Source of the DNA: JAWXCH01 sp034440595
GTDB lineage: Bacteria > Planctomycetota > Planctomycetia > Pirellulales > JALHPA01
Assembly (NCBI GenBank): GCA_034440595.1
Contig: JAWXCH010000156.1
Span: forward strand, 1-14,177
Direction: 5' to 3'
DNA length: 14,177 bases
Shown: positions 1 through 7,378 of the stretch, piece after piece
Layout: every line of letters begins with the position of its first letter
Position numbering within the stretch: the first letter of the stretch is position 1
The notes under the pieces: model-generated
What the model saw: only the letters and a program-made list of their open reading frames with translations
Told to the model about the DNA's origin: nothing
Database searches by the model: none
Made by a program: the position numbers and the translations under genes

Positions 1-977
1 ATATATAGGTAAATCTTGATGCCAAACTTATCGGCCCGTTCTACCAGCTTGCGCAGATTTTCCAGTCGTGCTTCGTGCCCTTCGCCAAATTCTGGAAACG
101 TTTTTCCTCCGGTAACAAGCTGCCGCAGCACCACATGTAGCCAGACTCCGTTCACCCCGCGCGCTTGCAATTTTTGCAATAGCCCATCGGGAAATGGATC
201 GACCTTGGGATTGCTGAGTGGATCGCCAAACAGAGCAAAGTAAGAGTAGACAATCCGTGGCGGCTCGTCCTTCGCAGCAGTTTTCGCGGCCGGTTGATTG
301 TCGTTGGATTTCTTTGGTTCTGGCTTCGGGTCAACGCGGCTGAGGTCGGTGACAAACTTGAATCGCTCCTCGCCCGGTTGAGCCAATTTATCGCCAAAGT
401 GTTTATGAATCAGCGACTTGATCTCGGCAGCTCTTTTCTTGGCAGCGGCGTCCGGCTCGCGATACACCACCGGTGGAGAATTCGGCTTCAGTCGACCAAG
501 CTTGATCCATAAAAAGTCATCCTCGCGTAGCCGCAACTCCAACTCCTCCGCAGCAATGTTCAATAGCGTCACCATCTGATCGAACGGCAACAGGTGCCAG
601 TTGCGACGGATGAGCGTCACATAACCTCGCTCGTCCATCTGCGCCGGCACTGGCATAATTTTTGGCAGACCCATCGAGGTTGCTATTGCCGTCACTTTTT
701 CGGGCGTGGTTTTCAACACCTTGGCCAGACGTTCTGGAGTCGCCAGTCCCCAATTGCGAAACACCACGGCATAAACCGAGTTGGGAAAATGGGGACCGGG
801 GATCGGTGCCTTGTCCGAGACGGCCGGCAACTCGGCAGCTTGCAGTTGCGGCTCACGGTGATCCAGTGCAAAGGCACTTAGAAGCGCGACGATCATTGTC
901 CATAGCAACCGATGCCGCGGTGCACCCTGGCTATTGGTCGATGAACACTGAATGGATGAAATCTGCGGATGTTTCAT
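1..977 (-). CDS. Exported hydrolase-like protein, N-terminal 325 residues (gene runs off left edge)
   Basis: An uninterrupted minus-strand frame starts at ATG 977 and is still open at base 1. Residues about 24-38 are hydrophobic (LLWTMIVALLSAFAL) and a possible signal-peptidase site follows near QAA, residues 46-48, so export is likely. Residues about 66-165 form a compact module with the motifs VFRNWGLATPE (72-82), YVTLIRRNWHLLPF (119-132) and REDDFLWIKLG (151-161). I recall this combination at the front of large uncharacterised proteins annotated as glycoside-hydrolase-like. A charged Lys/Pro/Ala linker (about 214-238) follows. The visible end, YSYFALFGDPL then GVNGVWLHVVLRQL, reads like the first strands of a TIM-barrel catalytic domain. 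The catalytic residues lie outside the window, so activity cannot be named. There is no clear Shine-Dalgarno; a second in-frame Met at residue 28 is a weaker start. It lies downstream of the sugar-nucleotide dehydratase after a 219-base gap. Confidence 0.75.
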   Translation of the reverse strand, partial: MKHPQISSIQCSSTNSQGAPRHRLLWTMIVALLSAFALDHREPQLQAAELPAVSDKAPIPGPHFPNSVYAVVFRNWGLATPERLAKVLKTTPEKVTAIATSMGLPKIMPVPAQMDERGYVTLIRRNWHLLPFDQMVTLLNIAAEELELRLREDDFLWIKLGRLKPNSPPVVYREPDAAAKKRAAEIKSLIHKHFGDKLAQPGEERFKFVTDLSRVDPKPEPKKSNDNQPAAKTAAKDEPPRIVYSYFALFGDPLSNPKVDPFPDGLLQKLQARGVNGVWLHVVLRQLVTGGKTFPEFGEGHEARLENLRKLVERADKFGIKIYLY

Positions 978-1196
978 GGGAGAGACTCTTCAGATGCTTT
1001 AGGAAGTGCGCGGCAAGCTTGTTCGACTTGTTCAAATGGTCTAGACCTGAATTGTCGTCAGAGATTGCGGACGATGCAAACCTATGGCGCAGAATATTTG
1101 GCAAGAATCAAAATAGTATGAGTTTGGCGACATTCCAGTGAACTGGCGGGGACGATACATCGCAATCCATACTCTGTTTGCTGTCAGCGGCGTTGC
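978..1196. other. Intergenic region upstream of the hydrolase-like gene, with small operator-like repeats
   Basis: No coding capacity is apparent. It holds a tandem 9-mer, CTTGTTCGA then CTTGTTCAA (1018-1035), directly followed by the 10-base perfect palindrome GGTCTAGACC (1038-1047). This cluster lies 41-70 bases upstream of the minus-strand start at 977, where a regulator could bind. No good -10/-35 pair and no T-tailed terminator for the preceding dehydratase gene was seen. Confidence 0.3.
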
Positions 1197-2174
1197 TCAA
1201 ATCTCGCCGCGCGCCACGCGCATATCGTGCTCGGCCATGCTAGTGACCAAGGTTTCAAAATCGATGCGCGGTGCCCAGCCGAGTCGCGTGCGGGCCTTGG
1301 TGGCATCCCCCAGAAGCGTATGCACTTCCGCCGGGCGATAGAACGCCGGTTGCGAGACGACATGGTTTCGATAATCCAGGCCAACGGCACTGAACGCCGC
1401 TTCACAGAATTCGCGCACCGAATGCGTCTTTCCGGTGGCGACCACATAATCGTCCGGCACCGGCTGCTGCATCATCAGGTACATTGACTGCACATAATCC
1501 TCGGCATGCCCCCAATCGCGATGCGCATCGAGATTGCCCAGCGGCAATTCGCGAATTTGACCCAGCTTGATTCGCGCCGCATACGACGTGATCTTGCGCG
1601 TGACGAATTCGTACCCACGCCGTGGGGACTCGTGATTAAACAGAATGCCCGAACAGACAAACATGCCATAAGCCTCGCGGTAGTTGCGCGCCATATGAAA
1701 GCCGGTCAGCTTGGAAATGCCATACGGTGATCGCGGTGCAAACGGTGTCAGTTCGTTTTGCGGAGACGAGGGTGCATTGCCGAACTGTTCGCTCGATCCG
1801 GCAAAGTAAATCTTGCACTTGGGCGTGGCCTGGCGTGCCGACTCCAACAGATAGTGCGTGCCGTCGATGTTGGTTGAAAAAGTTGAGAAAGCATCTTCAA
1901 ACGAATGCGAGACGAAGCTTTGCGACGCCAGATGATACAGTTCGTCGGGTTGCGTCCGCACTATCGCCGCAAACAAGCTGGGAAAACTCTCCAAACTGGC
2001 CGCGTGCAGTTGTATGCGGTCAAGAATGCCAGAGAGGCGCACCAGTCGATGTGACGGGTCCTCCAGCGCCACGCGGCGGACAATGCCGTGAACTTCGTAC
2101 CCTTTGCTCAACAGTAGTTCTGCCAGATAAGAACCATCCTGGCCAGTAATTCCGGTGATGAGCGCGCGTTTCAA
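1197..2174 (-). CDS. gmd: GDP-mannose 4,6-dehydratase (short-chain dehydrogenase/epimerase family)
   Basis: The enzyme converts GDP-D-mannose to GDP-4-keto-6-deoxy-D-mannose in the cytoplasm, the entry step to GDP-fucose, GDP-rhamnose and related deoxysugars. The translation (325 residues) has the Rossmann NAD(P) motif GITGQDG at 8-14, the active-site segment GSSEQFG at 126-132, the YxxxK pair Y151/K155, and the family signatures NHESPRRG (180-187), GNLDAHRDWGHAEDY (213-227) and RPAEVHTLLGD (280-290). These fit Gmd better than UDP-glucose epimerases. The usual catalytic Thr before Ser-Glu appears here as Ser127. It is shorter than the roughly 370-residue enterobacterial enzyme but within the range of short bacterial forms. 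The start is TTG: an in-frame TAA lies just upstream and AAAGGA sits 8 bases before it. No fucose or rhamnose synthase gene is visible, so the final sugar is unknown. Confidence 0.9.
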   Translation of the reverse strand: MKRALITGITGQDGSYLAELLLSKGYEVHGIVRRVALEDPSHRLVRLSGILDRIQLHAASLESFPSLFAAIVRTQPDELYHLASQSFVSHSFEDAFSTFSTNIDGTHYLLESARQATPKCKIYFAGSSEQFGNAPSSPQNELTPFAPRSPYGISKLTGFHMARNYREAYGMFVCSGILFNHESPRRGYEFVTRKITSYAARIKLGQIRELPLGNLDAHRDWGHAEDYVQSMYLMMQQPVPDDYVVATGKTHSVREFCEAAFSAVGLDYRNHVVSQPAFYRPAEVHTLLGDATKARTRLGWAPRIDFETLVTSMAEHDMRVARGEI

Positions 2175-2182
2175 GTGGTTAG

Positions 2183-2188
2183 TCCTTT
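2183..2188 (-). promoter_or_regulatory. Shine-Dalgarno that fixes the TTG start of gmd
   Basis: On the minus strand AAAGGA lies 8 bases before TTG 2174. An in-frame stop sits between this site and any earlier codon, so the unusual start codon is well supported. This is one of the few clear ribosome binding sites in the window. Confidence 0.65.
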
Positions 2189-2249
2189 AGGAATCGTGTT
2201 AGGCGGGATAACCGAGGCGGGGACACTGACCCGACGCGCAAAGTCTGTT

Positions 2250-2270
2250 GCCTTTCACTCCGTGAAAGAG
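2250..2270 (+). repeat. REP-like hairpin, copy 1
   Basis: The core contains CTTTCAC-TCC-GTGAAAG (2252-2268), a perfect 7-base stem with a 3-base loop. Copy 2 lies about 60 bases away in reverse orientation and differs only by a paired A-T to G-C change in the stem. No T-run follows on either strand, so it is better read as a dispersed repeat than as a classical terminator. It lies in the 212-base gap between the VWA gene and gmd. Confidence 0.6.
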
Positions 2271-2331
2271 CACTTGCTTGCAAACGTATCGTCGTTCATT
2301 TTGATTTTGAACGTAGTTCCATGCAAGGACA

Positions 2332-2352
2332 CTCTTTCGCGGAGCGAAAGGC
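2332..2352 (-). repeat. REP-like hairpin, copy 2 (inverted relative to copy 1)
   Basis: CTTTCGC-GGA-GCGAAAG (2334-2350) is a perfect 7-base stem with a 3-base loop. Its reverse complement matches the 21-base core of copy 1 except at two positions that pair with each other in the stem, so the fold is preserved. It begins about 35 bases past the stop of the VWA gene and could protect that mRNA's 3' end. I recall very similar hairpins scattered in Pirellulales genomes. Confidence 0.6.
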
Positions 2353-2386
2353 GACTGTTGCTAATAGCCTACGATCCCGCCCTGCG

Positions 2387-4657
2387 CTATACCAGTCCCC
2401 ATTTCTTGCGCAAAAACCATTCGCCGCTCAGCAGCCCGACTATCAGCAGAAAGTACCACGGCTTATCCCAAGGCGTATTCTTGGTCTGCCTCTCGACTTG
2501 CAGTTCGGCGGGCTTCTCCTGCAGCTTCCGGAACAGTTCTCCCAGTCGCTCGGGGGCGATCGCTTCGCCATCGGGCGTCATCTTGGAAAGCGAGGCCATC
2601 ATGGCTGGTCGTGCCGCCGGATTGTCCAATTCCAAATCCTGATACTGCACGGTAAACCGCCCGCTCCCCCGTTCGGTCCCTGAGGTGACGACGATTTGAT
2701 AATCCCCCGCCTCCTGTGTGTCGTTAAATGAGCCAACTGCGTGGTCCCCTTCCCGCGAAAGTTGCACCGGCCGCTTCTGTCCGTTTGGCAAAATGACCTC
2801 AGCGGTATAGGTGGCCTTGGCAATCGCTTCGGGCTGCTTGGAGCGTATCCCGGCAGAGAACTCAACACGTCGACCAGGACTATAGCGGCGCTGATCGAGC
2901 TTGACCCACACCGAGCCGGCGGTCGATTCATCCACCTTGGCCAGCCAGAGGATCACTTGCCGCCAAAAGCGTTTGTGCATGTCGCCAAAACCTTGCATGG
3001 CCCATTGGTAGGTGGTGTCCCCGGCAAAGGCCAGCACGCGGCCATTGCCCGGCTCGATCGCGGCCAACAGGACTTGATTGGCGTCTGTGACGGCCAGTGG
3101 TTTGGCGTTCTGTTTCAGACTGCTAAAATTATTCGCCCCCTTGAGCGGCGGAAGTTTCTCCCACTCGGCCCGATTGGTCGCGCGCGGCCCTAGCTGCATG
3201 AAAGAGACCGAATCGCCAAATCGTTTATCGGGTAGCATACGGATCGGGCCAGGAATATGCACGTTGGGATCCGAAATCGCCGGTTCATCAAATTGCTGAC
3301 GCGTTTTCCTAGCGACATCGTCGACTTCGATCGGCAGAATATCTTTCAGTGGCGTGTCCTGATAACCGCCGGGCCAGAAACTGTGGTAGCCCCCCAGCAT
3401 GATCAGCCCTGCACCTTGATCGACCGCTTTGACCAATGCTTCCAAATCTTGCTTGCGAAAGAACTCTGAATCCAAGTCGCCAATGATATAGACATTGTAC
3501 TTGCCGGGCTTAAACCATTCGCTGTTGTCCTCGCCCCATTTTGCACGATCACGCGCATCGCGCAGTTCAAACGTCACCTGGATATCTGGCGAGGCGTTGA
3601 GTGCCCGCTTCAGATGAGTCAGCTCGGGGCGCGGCAGACCTTCCAGATAAAGGACATTCAATCCACCCTCCAGCACGGTAACAAACGTGCTTAGCTCGTT
3701 GTTGCTGGTCACCAGCTCGCTCGTGCCAGGGGGAGGAATCGCGCGGAGCGTGATTTTCTTTTCGCCTGCGGAGAGGGGAACGTAAATCATATCGACCGGA
3801 ATCTGCTCCCCTTCCGAAGTGACTTTGATCGTCTTCGAGGAAACGACCTCCATCTTGCCCGGTGCTGTTTCAAACAGCAGTTGCACGGTGATATCTTCGT
3901 TGGTCAGCCCGCTGGCACGCAGGTTTCCGGAGATTTGCAGTTCGTTCTTCACATAAACGGTCGGACTGACGACCAGATCGGTCACCGCCAGATCACGAGA
4001 CTGACTCACCGAACGGTCCTGACCAAAAGTCACCGTGTAAAGGGGCGCACCCAGATCGGCCAGGCGACGGACTGCATCCTGTGGTGGCAGATCGCGAGGG
4101 GTAAATGCTTGATGTGCGCCGTCGGATAGCAGCACCATCGCTGCAATTCGTTTGCCCGACTCGCGGCGCAAAATGTCGTCGATTGCCGCACCGATCGCGG
4201 TCTGTTTGCCGTCTGGAATATCACCTACATCCAGTTTTCCATCAGAAAAATCGATTGGCGTAAGGTCGGAATCAAACGTATAGACCTTGATTTCAAAATT
4301 CTCTTGCAGCTTCTCCAGCTCGGGCATGGCTTCTTCCAGTCGCTGACGCAGATTTGCCCAGCGAGTCTGAGCGCTCAGCCCCGCATCGGCCACGCTCATA
4401 CTGGTCGAACGATCGGCCAGCACGACCACGGTGGCCGGAAGTTGCTTGTATTCGGCAATGATAAATGTTGGCCGAAACATGGCCAGCACAACCAGGAAAA
4501 ACACCGTCAACCGCATGCCTAGCAGCAAATATCGCCGCCGACTGGTCAAACGCCGCAATTCAGAACTGAGCAGCATCAGCGACGCCAACAGCGCAGCACC
4601 GACCAGCATGACAAGCGTCGTGCTATTGAACACCGGGCTGATGTGCCAGTCACCCAT
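2387..4657 (-). CDS. Membrane protein with von Willebrand A domain and glutamine-amidotransferase-like domain
   Basis: This 756-residue protein has two N-terminal membrane helices (about 13-30 and 46-66), a VWA domain, a glutamine-amidotransferase-like domain and a C-terminal helix (about 733-749) ending in a basic KK. The VWA metal site looks intact: DRSTS at 82-86 (D82, S84, S86), a candidate Thr at 153 and LLSDG with D179. The flavodoxin-like part starts at GLNVLYLEGLPRPEL (332-346) and includes GDLDSEFF and LIMLGGYHSFWPGGY (418-432). The turn where class I amidotransferases carry the nucleophile has Gly-Tyr-His and no Cys, so catalysis is unlikely and a structural or binding role is more probable. 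An Ig-like segment (about 590-670) follows. The gene starts 53 bases after the BatA-like gene, so co-transcription is likely. By family analogy it acts with MoxR and DUF58 as a metal-dependent adhesion or assembly factor at the membrane; no substrate is known. Confidence 0.85.
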   Translation of the reverse strand: MGDWHISPVFNSTTLVMLVGAALLASLMLLSSELRRLTSRRRYLLLGMRLTVFFLVVLAMFRPTFIIAEYKQLPATVVVLADRSTSMSVADAGLSAQTRWANLRQRLEEAMPELEKLQENFEIKVYTFDSDLTPIDFSDGKLDVGDIPDGKQTAIGAAIDDILRRESGKRIAAMVLLSDGAHQAFTPRDLPPQDAVRRLADLGAPLYTVTFGQDRSVSQSRDLAVTDLVVSPTVYVKNELQISGNLRASGLTNEDITVQLLFETAPGKMEVVSSKTIKVTSEGEQIPVDMIYVPLSAGEKKITLRAIPPPGTSELVTSNNELSTFVTVLEGGLNVLYLEGLPRPELTHLKRALNASPDIQVTFELRDARDRAKWGEDNSEWFKPGKYNVYIIGDLDSEFFRKQDLEALVKAVDQGAGLIMLGGYHSFWPGGYQDTPLKDILPIEVDDVARKTRQQFDEPAISDPNVHIPGPIRMLPDKRFGDSVSFMQLGPRATNRAEWEKLPPLKGANNFSSLKQNAKPLAVTDANQVLLAAIEPGNGRVLAFAGDTTYQWAMQGFGDMHKRFWRQVILWLAKVDESTAGSVWVKLDQRRYSPGRRVEFSAGIRSKQPEAIAKATYTAEVILPNGQKRPVQLSREGDHAVGSFNDTQEAGDYQIVVTSGTERGSGRFTVQYQDLELDNPAARPAMMASLSKMTPDGEAIAPERLGELFRKLQEKPAELQVERQTKNTPWDKPWYFLLIVGLLSGEWFLRKKWGLV

Positions 4658-4710
4658 GACCTTTGATTGTAGCTATACGAGACTAATACAAAACGTTTGC
4701 TGATGCACCC

Positions 4711-7083
4711 TTATCGACTAGTAGGTAAAGGAGGTGGCTTGGGCGCATTGGAAGCAGGAGGCATGGCCGGAGGAATCGGCGGTGCGCCTGACGATGGACC
4801 ACTAGAAGCAACGCCCACGAAATCACCAGTAGATCCAGCACCCACTTCCGCAAGTTCTGGGCGTGGCACTGGTTTGATTTTGGCTTGTGGAATCTGGCTA
4901 TCCGGCACCGCCAGCGACTTCTTCGGATCCATGCCGACGGTATTATCCCGCCGATAGAATCGATTGGACAAAAATTGCTCGGTCCCCAGCGCAAGTGCAA
5001 CCAACAAAATCAGCAACGGGTACAACTCGACACCAACTCGACCCAGGCTGACATCGCGCGTGATCTCTTCCTGGTTGCGTGCCAGTCGGTATTTCTTCTC
5101 GCCCAGCACTTGATCCAGGGTTTCTTTACTGACACGCTCCAACTCGGTCGCGCTGGCAGGAATATTGGCCGTGAAGCCGCGACTGACACCGGAGTCCGTG
5201 CCCCCCGCTTGAAGTTGATAGTTGCCAGGGAGATTTGTCGAACTGATGGTCAGCGTCCCTAGCTTTTGGTCGATGGTTTGCGGAATCGAAATATCATCGG
5301 GCATCCGCAGGCTAAACAGCATCGTGCGCGCCTCTTCCGGGATCTGTAAAATGACCGACTCGCCGGTCAAATAGTTCAAGCGACTGCTGGCACTGCCGAC
5401 CAGGTACGACGTGGCTTCGTTCACCAGTACGAAAGCCGGCCACACATTGAACCCAGTGGCAATCTGGTTCCACCCGTCGTAGTCGTCCGCTCGTTCTGAA
5501 ATCGGCGTGGTCATGGTCAAGACAGTGCCACGACCGATGTGCTGCTCGACCAGCGCCGGCTTGTCATTGTTGAACGGGATGATGGTATTGACACCTTCGG
5601 CCAATTTCTCGAATTGCCAATATTTGTAGACTGGATAAGCACGCCAGGGAACTTCTCCTTCAGTACGGCTAAACCCGGCCAGCGCCGGGTGGCGCAAATC
5701 GAGCGGTGCCAAATAGAGATCATCGGTGGAACGTGCCTGACGCAACAGTGCACCTGGAAGAACCTTCAGCGCAGCGGGCGAGTTGAACTCTTGCAAATTG
5801 GTGAGAGCACCTTGCCCTAGAAAAATCGATAGGCCACCTCCTTGCTCCACGTAGCTGTACAGCTTCTCCCAAACGGCAGCGTCTAGCGGCGGCGGATCAA
5901 GCAGACAGATCGCCGAATACTGCTCCAGCGGCCGAGTGGCTAACTTGTCAAACGCCACAGCGGTAACATCGAATTTCCCTTGATCGTATGCCTGCGGGCT
6001 AAGCGCCTCGCTGAGGAAACGTGCATGATCGGCAACCGGTGCCGATGCAGCAATCAAAACTGGCCACGCCTTATGGACTTCGACAGTAAAGTACCGGATA
6101 TTATTTGCCGGCAGCGCGTCGTCACCCACGATTTGCAAGAACCCTTGATGCGTGCCAAGATCGAGGCCCCGTAATGTGAACTCGGCACGAGTCGCGTTTC
6201 CCGGCTGCCAGTTGAACGAACGCTGATCGCGCTTCTCGCGCTTGCCGTTGGGGTCCAGCATATACAGCTCAACCATCCGTTCCTCGCCGGGACCAATTCG
6301 ACTCAGAAAAGTTCCAATTGTGACTGGCGCTTGCCTGGCTATAATCTGCGCCGAGAGGTCGACATTTCCCAGCGCGAAATCGCGCGGATCCTCGACCCCG
6401 ACATCGATGATGTAAATCGCTACGTCGCGATACTTCTCCAATCGTGCGCGAAATCTATCTGCACCGTCGGCGGGCCAGCTTGCCTTGGAAAGGTCCGTGA
6501 AGACATACGCCTCTTTGCGTTGCTTATCGCTGTCGTTGACCAGTTGGAGTGCGGAATTCAGCACTTCATAAAACGGCTGCGCGGCAGTGGCAATGGCCAG
6601 CCGCCCGATACGTTGCCGGGCAGCCCCATTATCCACCGCAAAAGCATCGGCCAGACGCGAAGACTCGACCACGGCGATTTCGCTATCGGCCGGCAACTGC
6701 GGAAGGAGCCAGTCCGCCGTTTCTTGTGCCAGGGCGAGCCGCGTTTTGTTTTCGTGCCGATACTCCATGTGTGCCGCCGTATCGAATACGAACGCGGCGG
6801 CAATGGGTGCCTCTTGATCCCCAAGAACACCGCTGGCGCTCTTCAAACTAGGACGCGACAGCGCGAAAGCCAATAGCAGGATGGCCAGACAACGGAGTAG
6901 CAGCAGTAAAATATGCCGCAACTTCAAGCGGCGACGATTGGCTTCTTCGCGCTTTTGAATGAAACGGAGCGCCGGAAACATCAAATGCTTGGGCTGGCGG
7001 CGCATGATCAAATGCAACACCACCGGCACCGCGACCAGCGCGGCTCCTCCGAGAATCAGTGGTGTTAAGAATGTCAGGCCCAT
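4711..7083 (-). CDS. BatA-type (aerotolerance regulator N-terminal) membrane protein with degenerate VWA domain
   Basis: This 790-residue protein opens with the BatA N-terminal hallmark: a first membrane helix (5-26), a basic loop RRQPKHLMFPALRFIQKREEA (28-48), a second helix (57-75) and then RPSL. A VWA-like fold follows with VFDTAAHM at 99-106 and AYVFTDLSK near D197. The expected DxSxS reads D101-T-A103-A-H105, so the metal site is probably lost. Residues about 340-480 resemble an amidotransferase-like flavodoxin fold (YSAICLLDPPPLD, then GGGLSIFLGQGAL) without an obvious nucleophilic Cys. A C-terminal helix (about 688-705) is followed by a 78-residue tail rich in Pro, Ala, Ser and Gly. 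The ATG start puts the hydrophobic helix at the very N-terminus, as usual for the family. It lies downstream of DUF58, but a MITE-like repeat fills the gap. It probably pairs with the next VWA protein in the membrane. Confidence 0.85.
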   Translation of the reverse strand: MGLTFLTPLILGGAALVAVPVVLHLIMRRQPKHLMFPALRFIQKREEANRRRLKLRHILLLLLRCLAILLLAFALSRPSLKSASGVLGDQEAPIAAAFVFDTAAHMEYRHENKTRLALAQETADWLLPQLPADSEIAVVESSRLADAFAVDNGAARQRIGRLAIATAAQPFYEVLNSALQLVNDSDKQRKEAYVFTDLSKASWPADGADRFRARLEKYRDVAIYIIDVGVEDPRDFALGNVDLSAQIIARQAPVTIGTFLSRIGPGEERMVELYMLDPNGKREKRDQRSFNWQPGNATRAEFTLRGLDLGTHQGFLQIVGDDALPANNIRYFTVEVHKAWPVLIAASAPVADHARFLSEALSPQAYDQGKFDVTAVAFDKLATRPLEQYSAICLLDPPPLDAAVWEKLYSYVEQGGGLSIFLGQGALTNLQEFNSPAALKVLPGALLRQARSTDDLYLAPLDLRHPALAGFSRTEGEVPWRAYPVYKYWQFEKLAEGVNTIIPFNNDKPALVEQHIGRGTVLTMTTPISERADDYDGWNQIATGFNVWPAFVLVNEATSYLVGSASSRLNYLTGESVILQIPEEARTMLFSLRMPDDISIPQTIDQKLGTLTISSTNLPGNYQLQAGGTDSGVSRGFTANIPASATELERVSKETLDQVLGEKKYRLARNQEEITRDVSLGRVGVELYPLLILLVALALGTEQFLSNRFYRRDNTVGMDPKKSLAVPDSQIPQAKIKPVPRPELAEVGAGSTGDFVGVASSGPSSGAPPIPPAMPPASNAPKPPPLPTSR

Positions 7084-7164
7084 GAATTACTTCGTCTGTC
7101 TATAGTCAGCAATCATCCACACTCATTAACCCGAACCGCTCGCTTCAAATCTACGCTCTTTAAT

Positions 7165-7366
7165 TTTTACCGCAGAGAACGCAGAGAATGACGCAGAGAA
7201 GAACCACGATCTACTGTGTAGTTCGTCCCGTATATATTTACTCGTGCCGCCATTTTTATTCTGTTTAGCAAACAAGGATAAACAGGATGCACAGGATAAA
7301 GATTAAATCGCAACCGGAGGCCGCATTTCTTCTCTGCGTTTCTGCTCCGTGCCCTCTGCGGTAAAA
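7165..7366. mobile_element. MITE-like non-coding element with ~40-base inverted ends
   Basis: The left arm (7165-7203) begins TTTTACCGCAGAG and ends ACGCAGAGAAGAA. The reverse complement of the right arm (7327-7366) begins and ends with the same two blocks, with mismatches and a one-base length difference only between them. About 120 bases lie inside, including a 9-base-period repeat (7275-7297). No open frame for a transposase exists, so it would depend on an enzyme encoded elsewhere. I recall CGCAGAG-type repeats in intergenic DNA of many environmental bacteria. It fills most of the 295-base gap between the DUF58 and BatA-like genes. No target-site duplication was identified. Confidence 0.55.
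7275..7300 (+). repeat. Short tandem repeat, AGGAT every 9 bases, three copies
   Basis: AGGAT begins at 7275, 7284 and 7293, in units AGGATAAAC, AGGATGCAC and AGGATAAAG. It lies inside the MITE-like element. Similar AGGATAAACAGGAT strings recur between genes in several bacterial phyla according to my recollection. Confidence 0.5.
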
Positions 7367-7378
7367 CTAATTGGTCCT

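Noticed and set aside
662..1141. 159-codon plus-strand frame over the left end
   Set aside because: It is antisense to the start of the exported hydrolase-like gene and has no recognisable motif; the minus frame has a signal peptide and conserved module.
2175..2642. Plus-strand frame of 155 codons starting beside gmd
   Set aside because: It crosses both REP-like hairpins and then runs antisense to the VWA gene; low-complexity translation with no domain.
7165..7366. CRISPR-like array suggested by repeated GCAGAGAA and AGGAT units
   Set aside because: Units are 8-9 bases with no regular unique spacers, and the two ends are inverted copies, which fits a MITE-like element instead.
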